A stretch of 64,000 bases of DNA from Edaphochlamys debaryana. Taxonomy: Eukaryota > Chlorophyta > Chlorophyceae > Chlamydomonadales. The first letter of the stretch is position 1, and the number at the start of each line of letters is the position of its first letter. Position numbers and translations under genes: made by a program. Below, in pieces: positions 28,017 through 38,700 of the stretch. Under the pieces are notes generated by a model. The model was not told the DNA's origin. It made no database searches and worked only from the letters and a program-made list of their open reading frames with translations. The stretch covers positions 496,001-560,000 of the forward strand of contig JAEHOE010000040.1 of the NCBI GenBank assembly GCA_016858145.1, written 5' to 3'.

Positions 28017-31000
28017 GCGCAGAAGGTTGAAGAATACTCAAACTGGGCCGGCCTTGCGGTCAACCACAGCAAGTGCGCCGTGAGCGGCATCCTCCACCGA
28101 CGGGCCTGGAGCGACCGCGGGCTGAACGGGCCCTGCTGCCCCCGCACACTCAGACCGGCCCTTGAGGGGCAGATCAAAATCAATGGCACATCGCTCCCCT
28201 ACCAAGCCCCGACCGTGCCATACAAGTACCTAGGGGTCCAGCTCACGCTCACCCTGCACTGGGGCGCCCACATTGCCGCCGTCACACGCAAGGTCGTGGA
28301 AAAGATCGACTGCGTCAATGGCTCCCTGGCATCCGCGCCACAGAAGATTCGCCTCCTGCAGCAGTGCGTGAAAGCCATCATCAAATACGGCTTTCCCGTC
28401 ATGCTGTACGGCCCCAGCGATATTGCCGCCCTGGACGCCAAGATTGCGCAGGCCGCCCGGCGGGCTCTAAACCTCCCACGCGGCTTCCCTACCCGAGCCC
28501 TCCTGCTCCCACCCACCGAGTACGGCGCCGGTATCCAAAGCCTCCGTGTCCAGTACGCAGAGACCGCCGCCAAAGCCCTTGTTACGTCACTGAACGATGA
28601 GGGCCGGCTCGGCGTTGTCTCGGCAGCGATGCTCCGCCTGCAATCCGCGAGGTGGGGCAAGACGTCAGTCCAGGGACGCGCCAAACAAGCCAGCTACTAC
28701 TGCACCCTACGCATGCTACAGAACGCCGAAGCCAACGGCTTGCACCTCACGGACCAGGGCGCAACCTTCGCCGCCCCTACCGACCCCCTAGTCGGCGCCG
28801 CCCTAGCCGCGGCCCGACAAAGCCAGGCCCCCTGCCTGGCCCACCTAGACCTGATGCCACTCATGGAGCTCGGCCTCAGCCCTTACGACCTACTCGACAA
28901 GCGCACAAAGCGCCACATTATCTCTACCACGGAGCTCCGCACCCTTGCCCGGAACAACAGCGCCCGGGTGAGACCCCAACACCTGGTCGCCTCAACCGCC
29001 TAAGCCTGGCCCTCAGCCGCGCCTGCACGCCCGCACCGCACAACCTCGACCCCACAGACTGCTACACGACCCAGCCCCTCCCAGCTGACCACCGCCAGCT
29101 CCCTGACGCACCCTGCTTTGCGGGCTTCCGTGACCCCTCCGCCCGCCCGACGGGCCTCACCCAACCCACCTTGAACAAGTTCCTCAGGGCCCAACAGCGG
29201 ATGCCAGACGCCAACGCCACCAACCGCAACGACGAGGCCCCGCCTGCAGCTGCGGAGGGCGCAGAAGTGGGCGGGAACGAGTCAGACGAACAAGAGCCCG
29301 CGGAGGCGCCTGAGGCCGCAGCCCAGGCCCCCCAGGACCCCGCCCCTGCCGAGCCGCCGCCTCAGCGCAACGCTACACGTGCGGCCCGTAACCAGCACGT
29401 CCCCGCTGCCCCCCAACCGCGCCCAGAGAAACGCACGACCCCCGGTGGGAGCAACCCCCCGAAGCGCAAGCGGGCGCACGCTATAGTCATTGACACCGCG
29501 CCCCGCGGAGTGCTCACCGTAGGAGCGCAAGCGCACGGAGCCGGCTTCACGGATCTCGACGGCGCCCCTGGTGGTGAAGGCGGCCTGTGCCCCCGGCGTG
29601 CGTTCAAAAGCCTAATGACCGACTGCAACCAGAGTGTCCCCAACCTTGGGGCCCTACGGGTGGCGAAAGGACAAGCATGGCAAGGGCCCTTCAACCCCAC
29701 AACAGACCGCCGTCCCCCCGCGCGGCAGGCGCCACCACCCCGGCGCGGCTTGTCCGCCACACTCCTCACCCGCCAGCGGGCGCTCGTGCCCAACAACAGC
29801 GCAACCCCTGACGACCCGCCCGCCCCCGGCCCCCCAGAGCCCCACACCCACCCCAGCCCCCGCCTCACCGCCGACACCCGAAAAAGCACACCAAAGCGTG
29901 TCCAGGACGCGGCGAAGAAGTGGGGCCAGCTAGGATGGCCGCGCTGGAAAGTCGCCCTAGAGCAGCTCCTACGTTGCGCCATCCCGTGGCCCTCACCTGC
30001 GGCCGTCAAAGCGGGGCAAGGGGAAGACCGGAGTGTTGGAGCGACACAGATCACCTATGACCTGTACCACGAACTAGACGATGTGGAATCTGTCCTGGCC
30101 GGCCCCACCTACGTCGGCCTGACGGCAGAGCAAATAGCCGCGCTACGAGCCGATGGCCACAACCCCACCCCCAGAGAGAGGGTGCAGATACAGTACTTGG
30201 TGCGCTGGCGCCCCTCCCTCATACCCACCGGTGCCCTGGAGTGCTACGAAGAGATGGGCTTGGTGACAGAGACCGTCGCCAAAGCCTCGCAGCGGCCCAC
30301 TCCCCGAGGCACGGAGCCGCCCGCAAACCCCTGTACGGAAGGGGGATAGACCAGAACTTTCGATACGTCACATGGAAACCAATGTGGGCGCCCCTGGAGG
30401 CCCTCACAAACTGCGACTCCTGGACTGCCGCACTCGCACAGTACAATGCAACCCCGCGCCCAGGCCCCGCTGCAGCCGCCCCGACGGCCCGCCCGGACGC
30501 AAACCTCACTAACGCGCAGAGGCAAGGACGATGGGAGAGCCCGGCAGAGGACCCCGCAGCACGCACACGCCGCATCATGGCCAACACCACTGTCCAACGC
30601 ACCCCCTGCAACCCATACGCGGACATCCACCCCCCCAGGCGCTACACCATTCAGGCCGGCCGCCGCCGCCCCCAGGCCGACACCACGGACCCGGACACCG
30701 CCTTTGTCTACTCCCCCAACGGAACCCTGTTGGGCCAACTGCCCGTCAGCCGCCTGTGGGTCCTCCACCAGCGCCACCAGGCCACACAGAGCGACCCGAA
30801 CATGTGCCCCCCGCCCCACGTGTTCGCCGAATACGTCGCTCGCCTACTGTCGTACTACTGGGGTGAGGTCCCCGGCGGCAAACGAGCGAAGACGGCCCCG
30901 CGAGGACAAGACTGCCTCTGCCCCTGGACCCGGCTCCTGCTTCTGCGCGCCCTCGCCTCCGTCCCGCTGGCCGGACCCGTGGTGGAACGCTTTGCCTCCC

Positions 31001-33365
31001 CGCTCACCTGCGCCAGGTTCACCACCACCTACTGCAGCGCCCGCGAAGAAGACCGCCTGTTTGGAGCCGCTGGCGAGGCCTACTCCACCCTCATGGCGGG
31101 CCTGTCCATGGCCCACCCACCGCACGACCCCGCCTCGGGGTTGAAGGCCCTGCAGTGGGCAGCGGCCAGCGCGGAAGTCAGCAACGGCTCCGGCGCCCCC
31201 ACCGTCAGCCTGCTGGTGCTCCCCTGGAGCAACACCGCCCCCTATACCCGCCTCCTCAACCACCGCCACGTGCACTCCCTCGCCCGGCTGCCAGACAGCA
31301 TCTGCCCCCTCACCACCGGGATTGGACTACCTGAAGACCGCCCCGGCCCCCGGCACGGCATGCGCCTGGTGCTCGTTGCCAACGATGACGGTATAGCCGC
31401 CCTGAACGGGAGCGGCGCAGGTGAAGGTTCAAGCCGCTGGGCGACCCTCAGGACTGAGCTCCTAAACAGAGGTGCCACGAAGCTCGCCCCGCCCAGGCTC
31501 GTGCCCGCCCACGAACGACCGGTGACACCAGCCGCGCCCCGGCTTGTGCCCCACGAGGCGCGCCGAAGGGCACGTAGCCTCCGGGCCCAACCACCGCCCG
31601 ACCCGCCCGCGACCGTAGTTGGCCCCCTGCCCAGCGGCTGGGCCGCGGACACGTTCCCGGCACGCCTCCCGCTACGATTCAACCCCGACACCATTGTATG
31701 GACTGACGGCAGCAAAAGCTCCGTGGAGGTGAACGGCCGAGAACGCACCCGCACAGGCGCATGTGCCTGGTCCATCGGCCGCGTGCTCCTCATCGACCCC
31801 AACGGCTCCGAAGAACGTGGCACCGACACAATCACGCGCGCTGAGCTCTCTGGAATACGAGCAGGGCTAGTCGAGCTCGGCCGCGACTGTGACGAGCTGA
31901 CCATCGCCAGCGACTCGCAAGCCTCGCTGGACCTCATCCTACGCGCAATCAAGGAGCCTCGTAAGCTGCGCCTGTCAAAGGCACGAGCGCTACTGTTCGC
32001 TATCGTCGATGCGCTAGAGGAACTCGCCTCGCGAAACGTGCCCGTGCGCCTAGTGAAGGTGGTGTCGCATACTGGACTGTATGGAAACGAACAAGCAGAC
32101 AAGGGAGCCGAGGAGGCTGCAGCCGACCATGAGGGCTGCGACGTGATTGAGCACGCTGACCCAAACCCCTTCTCCCGCCTGTGGTGGCTGACCGACCCCG
32201 GGCTCCGATACGTCAGCGACATGGGAAGGGCACTCACCCAGGCGATACCACCCAGCGCCCATGCGGGCTACACCAACGAAGGCGTGTTCAGCGAACTCTG
32301 GCGACAGGCCGCCCCCGACCTCTGCCCGACCTCCAGCAACCTGACCTGCGTGAAACCGCACGGCGACCCCTGGACCCTAAGCGCAGTACTGGGCGCCAGG
32401 TACGGCACCATGTACTGCCCCGCCCTAGCCAAACGCTACGGCCACGTCCCCGACAGCAACTGCCCCCACTGCCACAGCGCCAACGGCGAACGGCGGTGCG
32501 GGACCATTGGACACCTGCTGGGAGGCTGCCTCCACGCCTTCATGCAAGGACTGTACATCCTGAGGCACGACGGAGCCGTCCGAATCATTGCAGACTGCCT
32601 CCAAGCCGGCAACCGGGGGGGCGGGTTCATGCTCATGGACGCCGGGCGGGCTGACACCGCCCCGGAATACGCCTCAGGCAAGCGCCTACCCGGCTGGCTA
32701 GCCCCCAGCGGCCTGGGCATCACAGAGACAGACCGCATGCTGCCCGACATCCTGTTCATCCCCAACCTCCCCAGCCGCAACACCGATAAAAAGGACTACA
32801 AAGCCCCTGCAGACAAATCCCACTACCCAATCTACCTGATCGAAGTTGGGTACTGCAACGACCTGGCCCACGCCCAAAAGCTGCAAGAGAAGCTCTCACA
32901 ACACGCGCACCTCGCCGAGCTGCTGCGGAGCGACGGCTGGACCGTCCACTACTCCCGACAGACCATTGTCACACTAGGGCACACCGGCACTGTGCCCCGC
33001 ACCCTCAACCCCCTGCTTAAGACACTGGGCGTCACGGCCACCGAGGCAAAAGCCTGCTGCCACAGCCTGCACCGGCACGCGGTGAGCCGCCTCAAGAGCA
33101 TCGTGAAAACCTACAGGACCCTCCGGCCAGGATGAGCACAAAGGGTGCGGAGGCACCCCCATGGTGGCGGGTCTGACCAACCCGCCCTCCTTAACCCACG
33201 CCAGGGGTAACCCGGCGTTAGATATTTCTATTTCTATTTCTACGCGCTCGCGCGCGGCGGCCGGTACTGGAGCTCGCTGGCGCCTGGCGCGGGACTCGAA
33301 GCCCGCCCTTGCTCTGCAAGGGAAAGTTACCCTGGTCAGCAAGGGGCTCTCCGCTGACTAATAAC
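28014..33365 (+). mobile_element. 5'-truncated non-LTR retrotransposon with RNase H and restriction-like endonuclease (Dualen/RandI-like)
   Basis: The body begins just after where the reverse transcriptase active site would be, at YSNWAGLAVNHSKC, so the endonuclease and catalytic RT parts are missing. The coding region ends at 33137 and a 3' tail with a repeated TTTCTA run and a final CTAATAACG follows. Gene order RT end, long Pro-rich linker, RNase H, zinc knuckle, restriction-like endonuclease fits the Dualen (RandI) clade known from Chlamydomonas. It sits inside a minus-strand KDZ transposon. No clear target-site duplication was seen. Confidence 0.8.
28020..33135 (+). pseudogene. Retrotransposon polyprotein fragment (RT C-terminus, RNase H, CCHC zinc knuckle, RLE), frameshifted
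   Basis: One ancestral frame is broken into three: 28020-29003 (RT thumb and connection, with YKYLGVQLT), about 28965-30349 (Pro-rich linker) and about 30345-33135. The second break falls at a run of G at 30341-30346, consistent with a one-base indel. The third piece holds a complete-looking RNase H: IVWTDGSK, ITRAELSGIRAGL, TIASDSQASL and SHTGLYGNEQAD supply the catalytic D, E, D and H/D. A knuckle CPHCHS...CGTIGHLLGGC follows, then PDILFIPN and IYLIEVGYCND with a C-terminal LKTLGV, the layout of restriction-like endonucleases. The linker contains QIQYLVRWRPS, faintly chromodomain-like. Such proteins cut target DNA and copy element RNA; this copy lacks the RT core and cannot do so alone. Confidence 0.8.
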
Positions 33366-33910
33366 GACACGGGGCCTGCGGCGGGTCCCTATTGTGCCCA
33401 GTCCTTCCCCGCTCACCACAGCTTCGTGGTATAGGGGCGACCCCGCCAGGTCGGACTTGGGCTTGTACGCGGGGGGCATGCCAAGGTTAGCGTCTGTGCC
33501 TGACTGTACGAGAACCCCCTTGCGCGACATCTTTTTTTCTTGTAGAATGTTGTGCACGTGGCAGAGTCGGCAGATGAATGTCAGGAACCTCGCCTCATTC
33601 ATGTGGCGGACGATGTGCTTGTAACCTGAAAGCCAGCTGAAGAGCTGCTCGCACACCTGCAGTGCGCGCGGGGAAGGTGGGGGCAGTGTGAGCCGGGGAG
33701 GCGGGGATGGCTCAGAGCAGGAGGGGCCCGGCCCCACCTACGTGTTGACTCTGTGGCACTCGTCCACAGCGTTTGGGTCCATATGGCACCGGCACCATGC
33801 GTCTGTGTGGTTAGGGAAGTGTACTCGGTCTATGAATATTCTTGACATAGCGAACAGTTGCTGCCAGGCCGTGCCCTGGCCAGGCGTGAAGCGCTTGGGG
33901 TGAAGGACAA
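33366..33910 (-). pseudogene. KDZ-family (Kyakuja/Dileera/Zisupton) transposase fragment
   Basis: Minus-strand exon-like blocks at about 33910-33742 and 33656-33370. The first reads FIDRVHFPNHTDAWCRCHMD and ends DECHRVNT; the second starts VCEQLFSWLSGYKHIVRHMN and continues RFLTFICRLCHVHN. This pattern, Asp/Asn-His, Cys pair, VNT, CEQ.FSWL, RHMN..RF and HN, is the C-terminal half of KDZ transposases, DNA transposases common in algae and fungi. The two blocks do not join in phase at the obvious splice sites, and the C-terminal side runs straight into the retrotransposon tail at 33366. It is read as a decayed, interrupted copy. Part of the continuation may be 27893-27560. Confidence 0.75.
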
Positions 33911-34240
33911 ACCTGCACGAGCAAGGAAGTGTGGTGTGGCGCTGTCATGTCGGCTGCAGTGTTGCTGTGTAAGAAGGCCGGGACTGGGTTAAGCGCCACG
34001 CGGTCCAGTGTCATTGACGATGCCGGCCGTGCATGTAACATAACAGCCACTTCTCTTGTGCCCGCCATTGCCGTCTACCCCCACCTGCGCAAACCTCGAG
34101 GAGCCCCTGGATGTGAAAGCGCTACACAATTGTAACTCCCGCTAGGGCTGCTCAGCCATCAGCCATCTGTCATCCCAAGGGGCAGGCAGTTTAGGGCGGC
34201 TCGGCCCTCAGCCATCTGTCCTCCCAAGGGCAGGCAGTTT
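33911..34240. other. Left flank of the KDZ relic, no clear gene
   Basis: The minus strand stays open over part of this stretch (34068-33811) and may include a more N-terminal piece of the KDZ transposase, but no diagnostic motif was found. A near-duplicate phrase, CTCAGCCATCTGTC, occurs at about 34205 and in similar form at about 34155. Confidence 0.4.
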
Positions 34241-35140
34241 TCAATGACCCCACAGGGCGTGGGGGGGTCGAACATCCCTAAGCCTGGGGTGTTGGGGGGG
34301 GGCGTGGGGGGTCGATGGGGGGCCTGGGGCGTTAGGGGGCGCGGGGGTCGAGGGGGGGCCTGGGGCGTGGGGGGGAGTGTGGGGGGGCCAATCGGGGGCC
34401 TGGGGCGGCGGGGGGCGCGGGGGGCGTTGGGGGCGTGGGGGGGGCCGATGGGGGGCCTGGGGCGTCGGGGGGCGCGGGGGGCGTGGGGGGTCCAGGGGGG
34501 GCCTGGGGCGTTGGGGGGCGCAGGGGGCGTGGGGGGTTGATGGGGGGGCCTGGGGCGTTGGGGGGCGCGGGGGGCGTTGGGGGCGTGGGGGGGCCGATGG
34601 GGGGCCTGGGGCGTTGGGGGACGCGGGGGGCGTGGGGGGTCGAGGGGGTGCCTGGGGCGTTGGGGGGCGCAGGGGGCGTCAGGGGTCGATGGGGGGCCTG
34701 GGGTGATGGGGGGCGCGGGGGGCGTGGGGCGGTCGAGGGGGGGGCCTGGGGCGTTGGGGGTCGAGGGGGGGCGTGGGGGGCGTGGGGGGTCGAGGGGGGC
34801 GCGGGGGGCGTGGGGGGCGTGGGGGGTCGAGGGGGGGGCCTGGGTCGAGGGGGGGCATGATGGGGCGTTGGGGGCGTGGGGGTGTCCAGGGCGGGCTCCA
34901 AGGCGCTGGGGGTCGCTGGGGTGCTGGGGGCTCTGGGGGCTCAGTGGGGCTCTGGGGCTCTGGGGGTCGCTGGGTTGCTGGGGGTCGCAGGGGCGCAGGG
35001 GGGCTCTGGGGGCTCTGGGGGGCTCTGGGGCGCAGGGGGGCTCAGGGGGGCTCGGGGGGGCTCGGGGGCCCTGGGGGTCGCTGGGGCGCTGGGGGCTCTG
35101 GGGGCTCAGGGGGGGCTCTGGGGCTCTCTGGGGCTCTGAG
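34240..35140. repeat. G-rich minisatellite, about 0.9 kb
   Basis: Extremely strand-asymmetric array of units built from GGGGGCCTGGGGCGTTGGGG, GGGCGTGGGGGGTCGA and, from about 34910, GGGGGTCGCTGGGGC and GGGGGCTCTGGGG. G runs of four to nine occur every few bases on the plus strand. The open frames on both strands over this array (Gly/Trp-rich or Pro-rich) are consequences of the repeat and are not genes. Confidence 0.95.
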
Positions 35141-35275
35141 GTCTCCAAGACTGGCGAGAGAGAAGTGAAGAGGGTGTCCTTCACCACATGGGGCCTAGGG
35201 ATTGATCGGTAGGGGAGGCAGGGGTCGGGCAGGCCCAGCATAGGATTTCGTGTGACGGGACAAGGAGGAACCCAA
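35138..35275. repeat. Dispersed repeat family 2, copy 2
   Basis: Matches 26990-27115 closely from GAGGTCTCCAAGACTGGCGA to GTGACGGGACAAGG. It directly borders the G-rich array, which separates the first copy's flank from this one; the array may have expanded inside or next to the element. Confidence 0.85.
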
Positions 35276-35420
35276 CACAGGCGGGGAGGGGAATGCTATA
35301 GCCAGGAATGGCGGGAGCAGGGCGGGGAGACAGATGCAGGCACACGTTCAGGCGTGGGGGGGGGGCAACCACCGAGCGGCGGGATCACGTGTTCACTGCG
35401 CAACGGTGGGGACACTGAAG

Positions 35421-35520
35421 TAGCGGGGGAGGGCAGGGGAGGGCAGGGGAGGGCAGGGGAGGGCAGGGGAGGGCAGGGGAGGGCAGGGGAGGGCAGGGGA
35501 GGGCAGGGGAGGGCAGGGGC
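35421..35520. repeat. 10-bp tandem repeat, GGGGAGGGCA type
   Basis: About ten uninterrupted copies of the 10-base unit GGGAGGGCAG, at 35425-35518, all G-rich on the plus strand. Confidence 0.95.
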
Positions 35521-35529
35521 GGCCGGGGC

Positions 35530-36748
35530 CCGGGTCAGAAGGGATGCGGACACGCCCCACGAGGGGGAGGGGGACTACACCAGGCGGACATTCAGAGGAA
35601 CCAGGGCCGGGGGCATGGCGGGCCGACGGCAGCATGCTCAACTGCATGCACGGGCGCGTGGCTATGGGGGGTGGCCTCCTTGGCCTCCCTGGAAAAGTTG
35701 TCCCCCCCCCGAGCATTATGGACTTTGAGCAGAAACATTGAATTGGTTGGCTCGCCCCTTCAGGGGCAAGACAGGGCTTTTGGGGTCTAAGGCACCCCCC
35801 GGCCCTTAGTTTAATTCGCCCTAACAGAGAGAGAACGGGACGAGACGGGGCAGAGAAATTAGAAGTCCCGGCCGTATGAATAGGCACTGGACGGCAGCGC
35901 TGGCGTAGCACTAGGGGTTGTCTAAAAGGTAGGTGCGATTTCCCCAAAGTGTGAACGATGCGCCGATTCGGTCCTGCGCCGCGTGCCGCTGGCTTGCGCT
36001 GAACTGTAAGCAGCCGTTCTTACGCATTATCCCATCGCCTTACTTCTTTTGTGAGTGCAGCACGTTGCATGGCCGCATGTCCCCTGGCATGTCTCGCGCC
36101 AACACGCGAGAATCGCCGAGAACGCTGAAGCTCCAAGTAATAGCAAAGCGCAATAGCTGCATAACGTGCTCTCACGCCCGTGCCACGCCGTGGTACGCCC
36201 ACGCGACACATCCAACCCGAGAACGCAACGGAGACGTGACGCCGTGGCCGGAGAAGCCTGGCGGAGTCTAAAGTAATTTGATGATAACGTAGTTATGTGT
36301 TTCCGGCAAGGTATAGAGCGAAAGTTGAGCGCGCGACGCATCGGATGCGGGGACAAAAGCAGGCTGCACCTAGCGATACACCGCAAGCGTGGATTCTACC
36401 ACCATGAATATCCGCAAGTGGAGCCGCTAAAGAAGCTCGACGGGGGTAGCTGGCAGCAGCTGTGCAGGGGGTGTCGCTCGGTGCCCAACCACTTCGTTGC
36501 CCACCTCCCCGGGCTGCCCCGATGATGGACTGCAATAGCAACATGACTCCTGCAGTGGGCCCCTCTCGGCCTCTCGCCTTGCTTCCTCAGTACGCCTGCA
36601 GGACTGCAACCATTTTCCCCCCGCCCACACACACAGCCTTCCCACCCCATCACGCCGCGTGACATACAGGGCTGAGGGCACGCTAATAGCGTCTCACACG
36701 GCCGTTTTTTTTTCGGGGGGCGAGCCCGCCTCGCTGCGCAGCAGGACG
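35530..36748. other. Repeat-flanking sequence, no gene seen
   Basis: Contains at 35697-35751 a block around GAGCATTATGGACTTTGAGC that recurs at 37729-37780 just before the second long tandem unit, and weaker versions at about 37355 and 38380. No protein family was recognised in any frame. Confidence 0.5.
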
Positions 36749-38700
36749 TTTCTCGTCCCAACTGTGGGGCCTGCAAGAGTGCCGGCGATCCGTGCCGTGT
36801 CCCCGCCGCGCCTCCGTCTGCGCGACTACAGGGCCCCGCCCGCCCGCCCGTCTGAGGTAGGGCCGGCGCGATCGCGGCAGCGCTGCGACGAGGACGTCGC
36901 GTCCTGACGGGGCGCACACTTCCCCACACTTGGCGACGCTTCAGCTCGAGTCGCTGCGGGCCGCAGCGACTTGGGCTGCCGCGTGCGCGACGGTGCCCCT
37001 CAGACTTCGGAGCATCGCGCAGCGTGCTCAGCCGCGACCGTGACCGGGGAAATGTGCAAATACACAATTTCCGCGACGGCAGAATGTCCGCCCTCGCGAG
37101 CTCGTGTACATCAGGCCTGCTATGAATTGTCTTGAAGTTGATCTCAGCGTCGGCTACGGTGGCTACAGACTGCTGGAGACTAGAGTTGGCGAGTCGGCAT
37201 GTCGTCGGGCGAAGACATGCGAAGCTATAGCGACCCACCCGCCCTCCCCCGCCTCCGCCATCGAAAGCGGGTGGAACCACTCCTCCGACCTATGCCGTGC
37301 AATGCCTCTCCCGTTTCTCATCCCGCGCACCAAGCCATGTTGCGGCCAGCAGCAGCATTGTGGAATTTGAGCAAAAACTCAGATTTTCGTCCCACAGAGT
37401 GACGTCCCCGGGCCCTTGTTCGCGGATGCGACAGAGGACCCACCCGCCCTCCCCAACCTCCGGCTGTATGTGATGGCCAGGCACCTGATGGCCAGGCACC
37501 TCGGCCGCCCTGCCCGCTGCACTGCGCCCCGTTGTCTATCAAGCCCTGCCCCCCTTCTGCCTGCCTCTCTCCTCGACACGCTCACCCTTGCGCACCCCCA
37601 GCTCTCCTCCCTCACTTGAAGCCTCCGTCTCCTAACAAACCCCAAAGCCCGAAGGGCCCAAACGCTTCTTGCCGAGGGGGGGGGATTTACCTATGCTGAA
37701 ACACTGAGCCTATGTCGTCCCGCGTAGCCTTGTCCCCCCCCCGAGCATTATGGACTTTGAGCAGAAACATTGAATTGGTTTCTCGTCCCAACTGTGGGGC
37801 CTGCAAGAGTGCCGGCGATCCGTGCCGTGTCCCCGCCGCGCCTCCGTCTGCGCGACTACAGGGCCCCGCCCGCCCGCCCGTCTGAGGTAGGGCCGGCGCG
37901 ATCGCGGCAGCGCTGCGACGAGGACGTCGCGTCCTGACGGGGCGCACACTTCCCCACACTTGGCGACGCTTCAGCTCGAGTCGCTGCGGGCCGCAGCGAC
38001 TTGGGCTGCCGCGTGCGCGACGGTGCCTCTCAGACCTCAGAGCATCGCGCAGCGCGCTCAGCCGCGACCGTGACCGGGGAAATGTGCAAACACACATTCT
38101 CCGCGACGGCAGAAATGCCGCCCTCGCGAGCTCGTGTACATCTGGCCTTCGATGAGTTGTCTTTACGTTGAGCTAAGCGTCGGCTACGGTGGCTAGAGAC
38201 TGCTGGAGACTAGAGTCGGCGAGTCGGCATGTCGTCGGGCGAAGACATGCGAAGCTGCGAGCGACCCACCCGCCCTCCCCACCTCCGCCATCGAAAGCGG
38301 GTGGAACCACGCCTCTAACATCTGCCGTGGATGCCTCTCCCGTTTCTCATCCCGCGCACCAAGCCATGTTGCGGCCAGCAGCATTGTGAACTTTGGGCAA
38401 AAACTTTGATTCCGTTTCTTGTCCCACACGTCCCCGCCCTCGTTTGCGGATGCGACAGAGGACCCACCCGCCCTACCCAACCTCCCCGTTGTTGAGGCCC
38501 GCTGCACTACGCCCCGTTGTCTTACAAGCCCTGCCCCCCTTCTGCCTCTCTCCTCGACACGCTCACCCTCGCGCACCCCCAACTCTTCTCCCTCACTGAA
38601 AGCCTCTGTCTCCTAACAAACCCCAAAGCCCGAAGGGCCCGAACGCTTCTTGCCGAGGGGGGGGGGATTTACCTATGCTGAAACACTAAGCCTATGTCGT
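36749..38700. repeat. Two direct tandem copies of a ~0.9-1.0 kb unit
   Basis: Unit 1 is 36749-37718 and unit 2 is 37779-38700. Both start TTTCTCGTCCCAACTGTGGG and end near GCTGAAACACTRAGCCTATG, and share long identical stretches in between, such as the block around CCGTGCCGTGTCCCCGCCG. Indels lie mainly in the second half. A minus-strand Arg/Pro-rich frame is conserved in both, but the conservation follows the DNA and does not prove coding. The unit is of unknown type, probably non-autonomous. Confidence 0.9.

Noticed and set aside
34159..35241. 360-codon Pro-rich frame and several Gly/Trp-rich frames over the G-rich array
   Set aside because: Direct translation of a minisatellite; no start context, no conserved segment.
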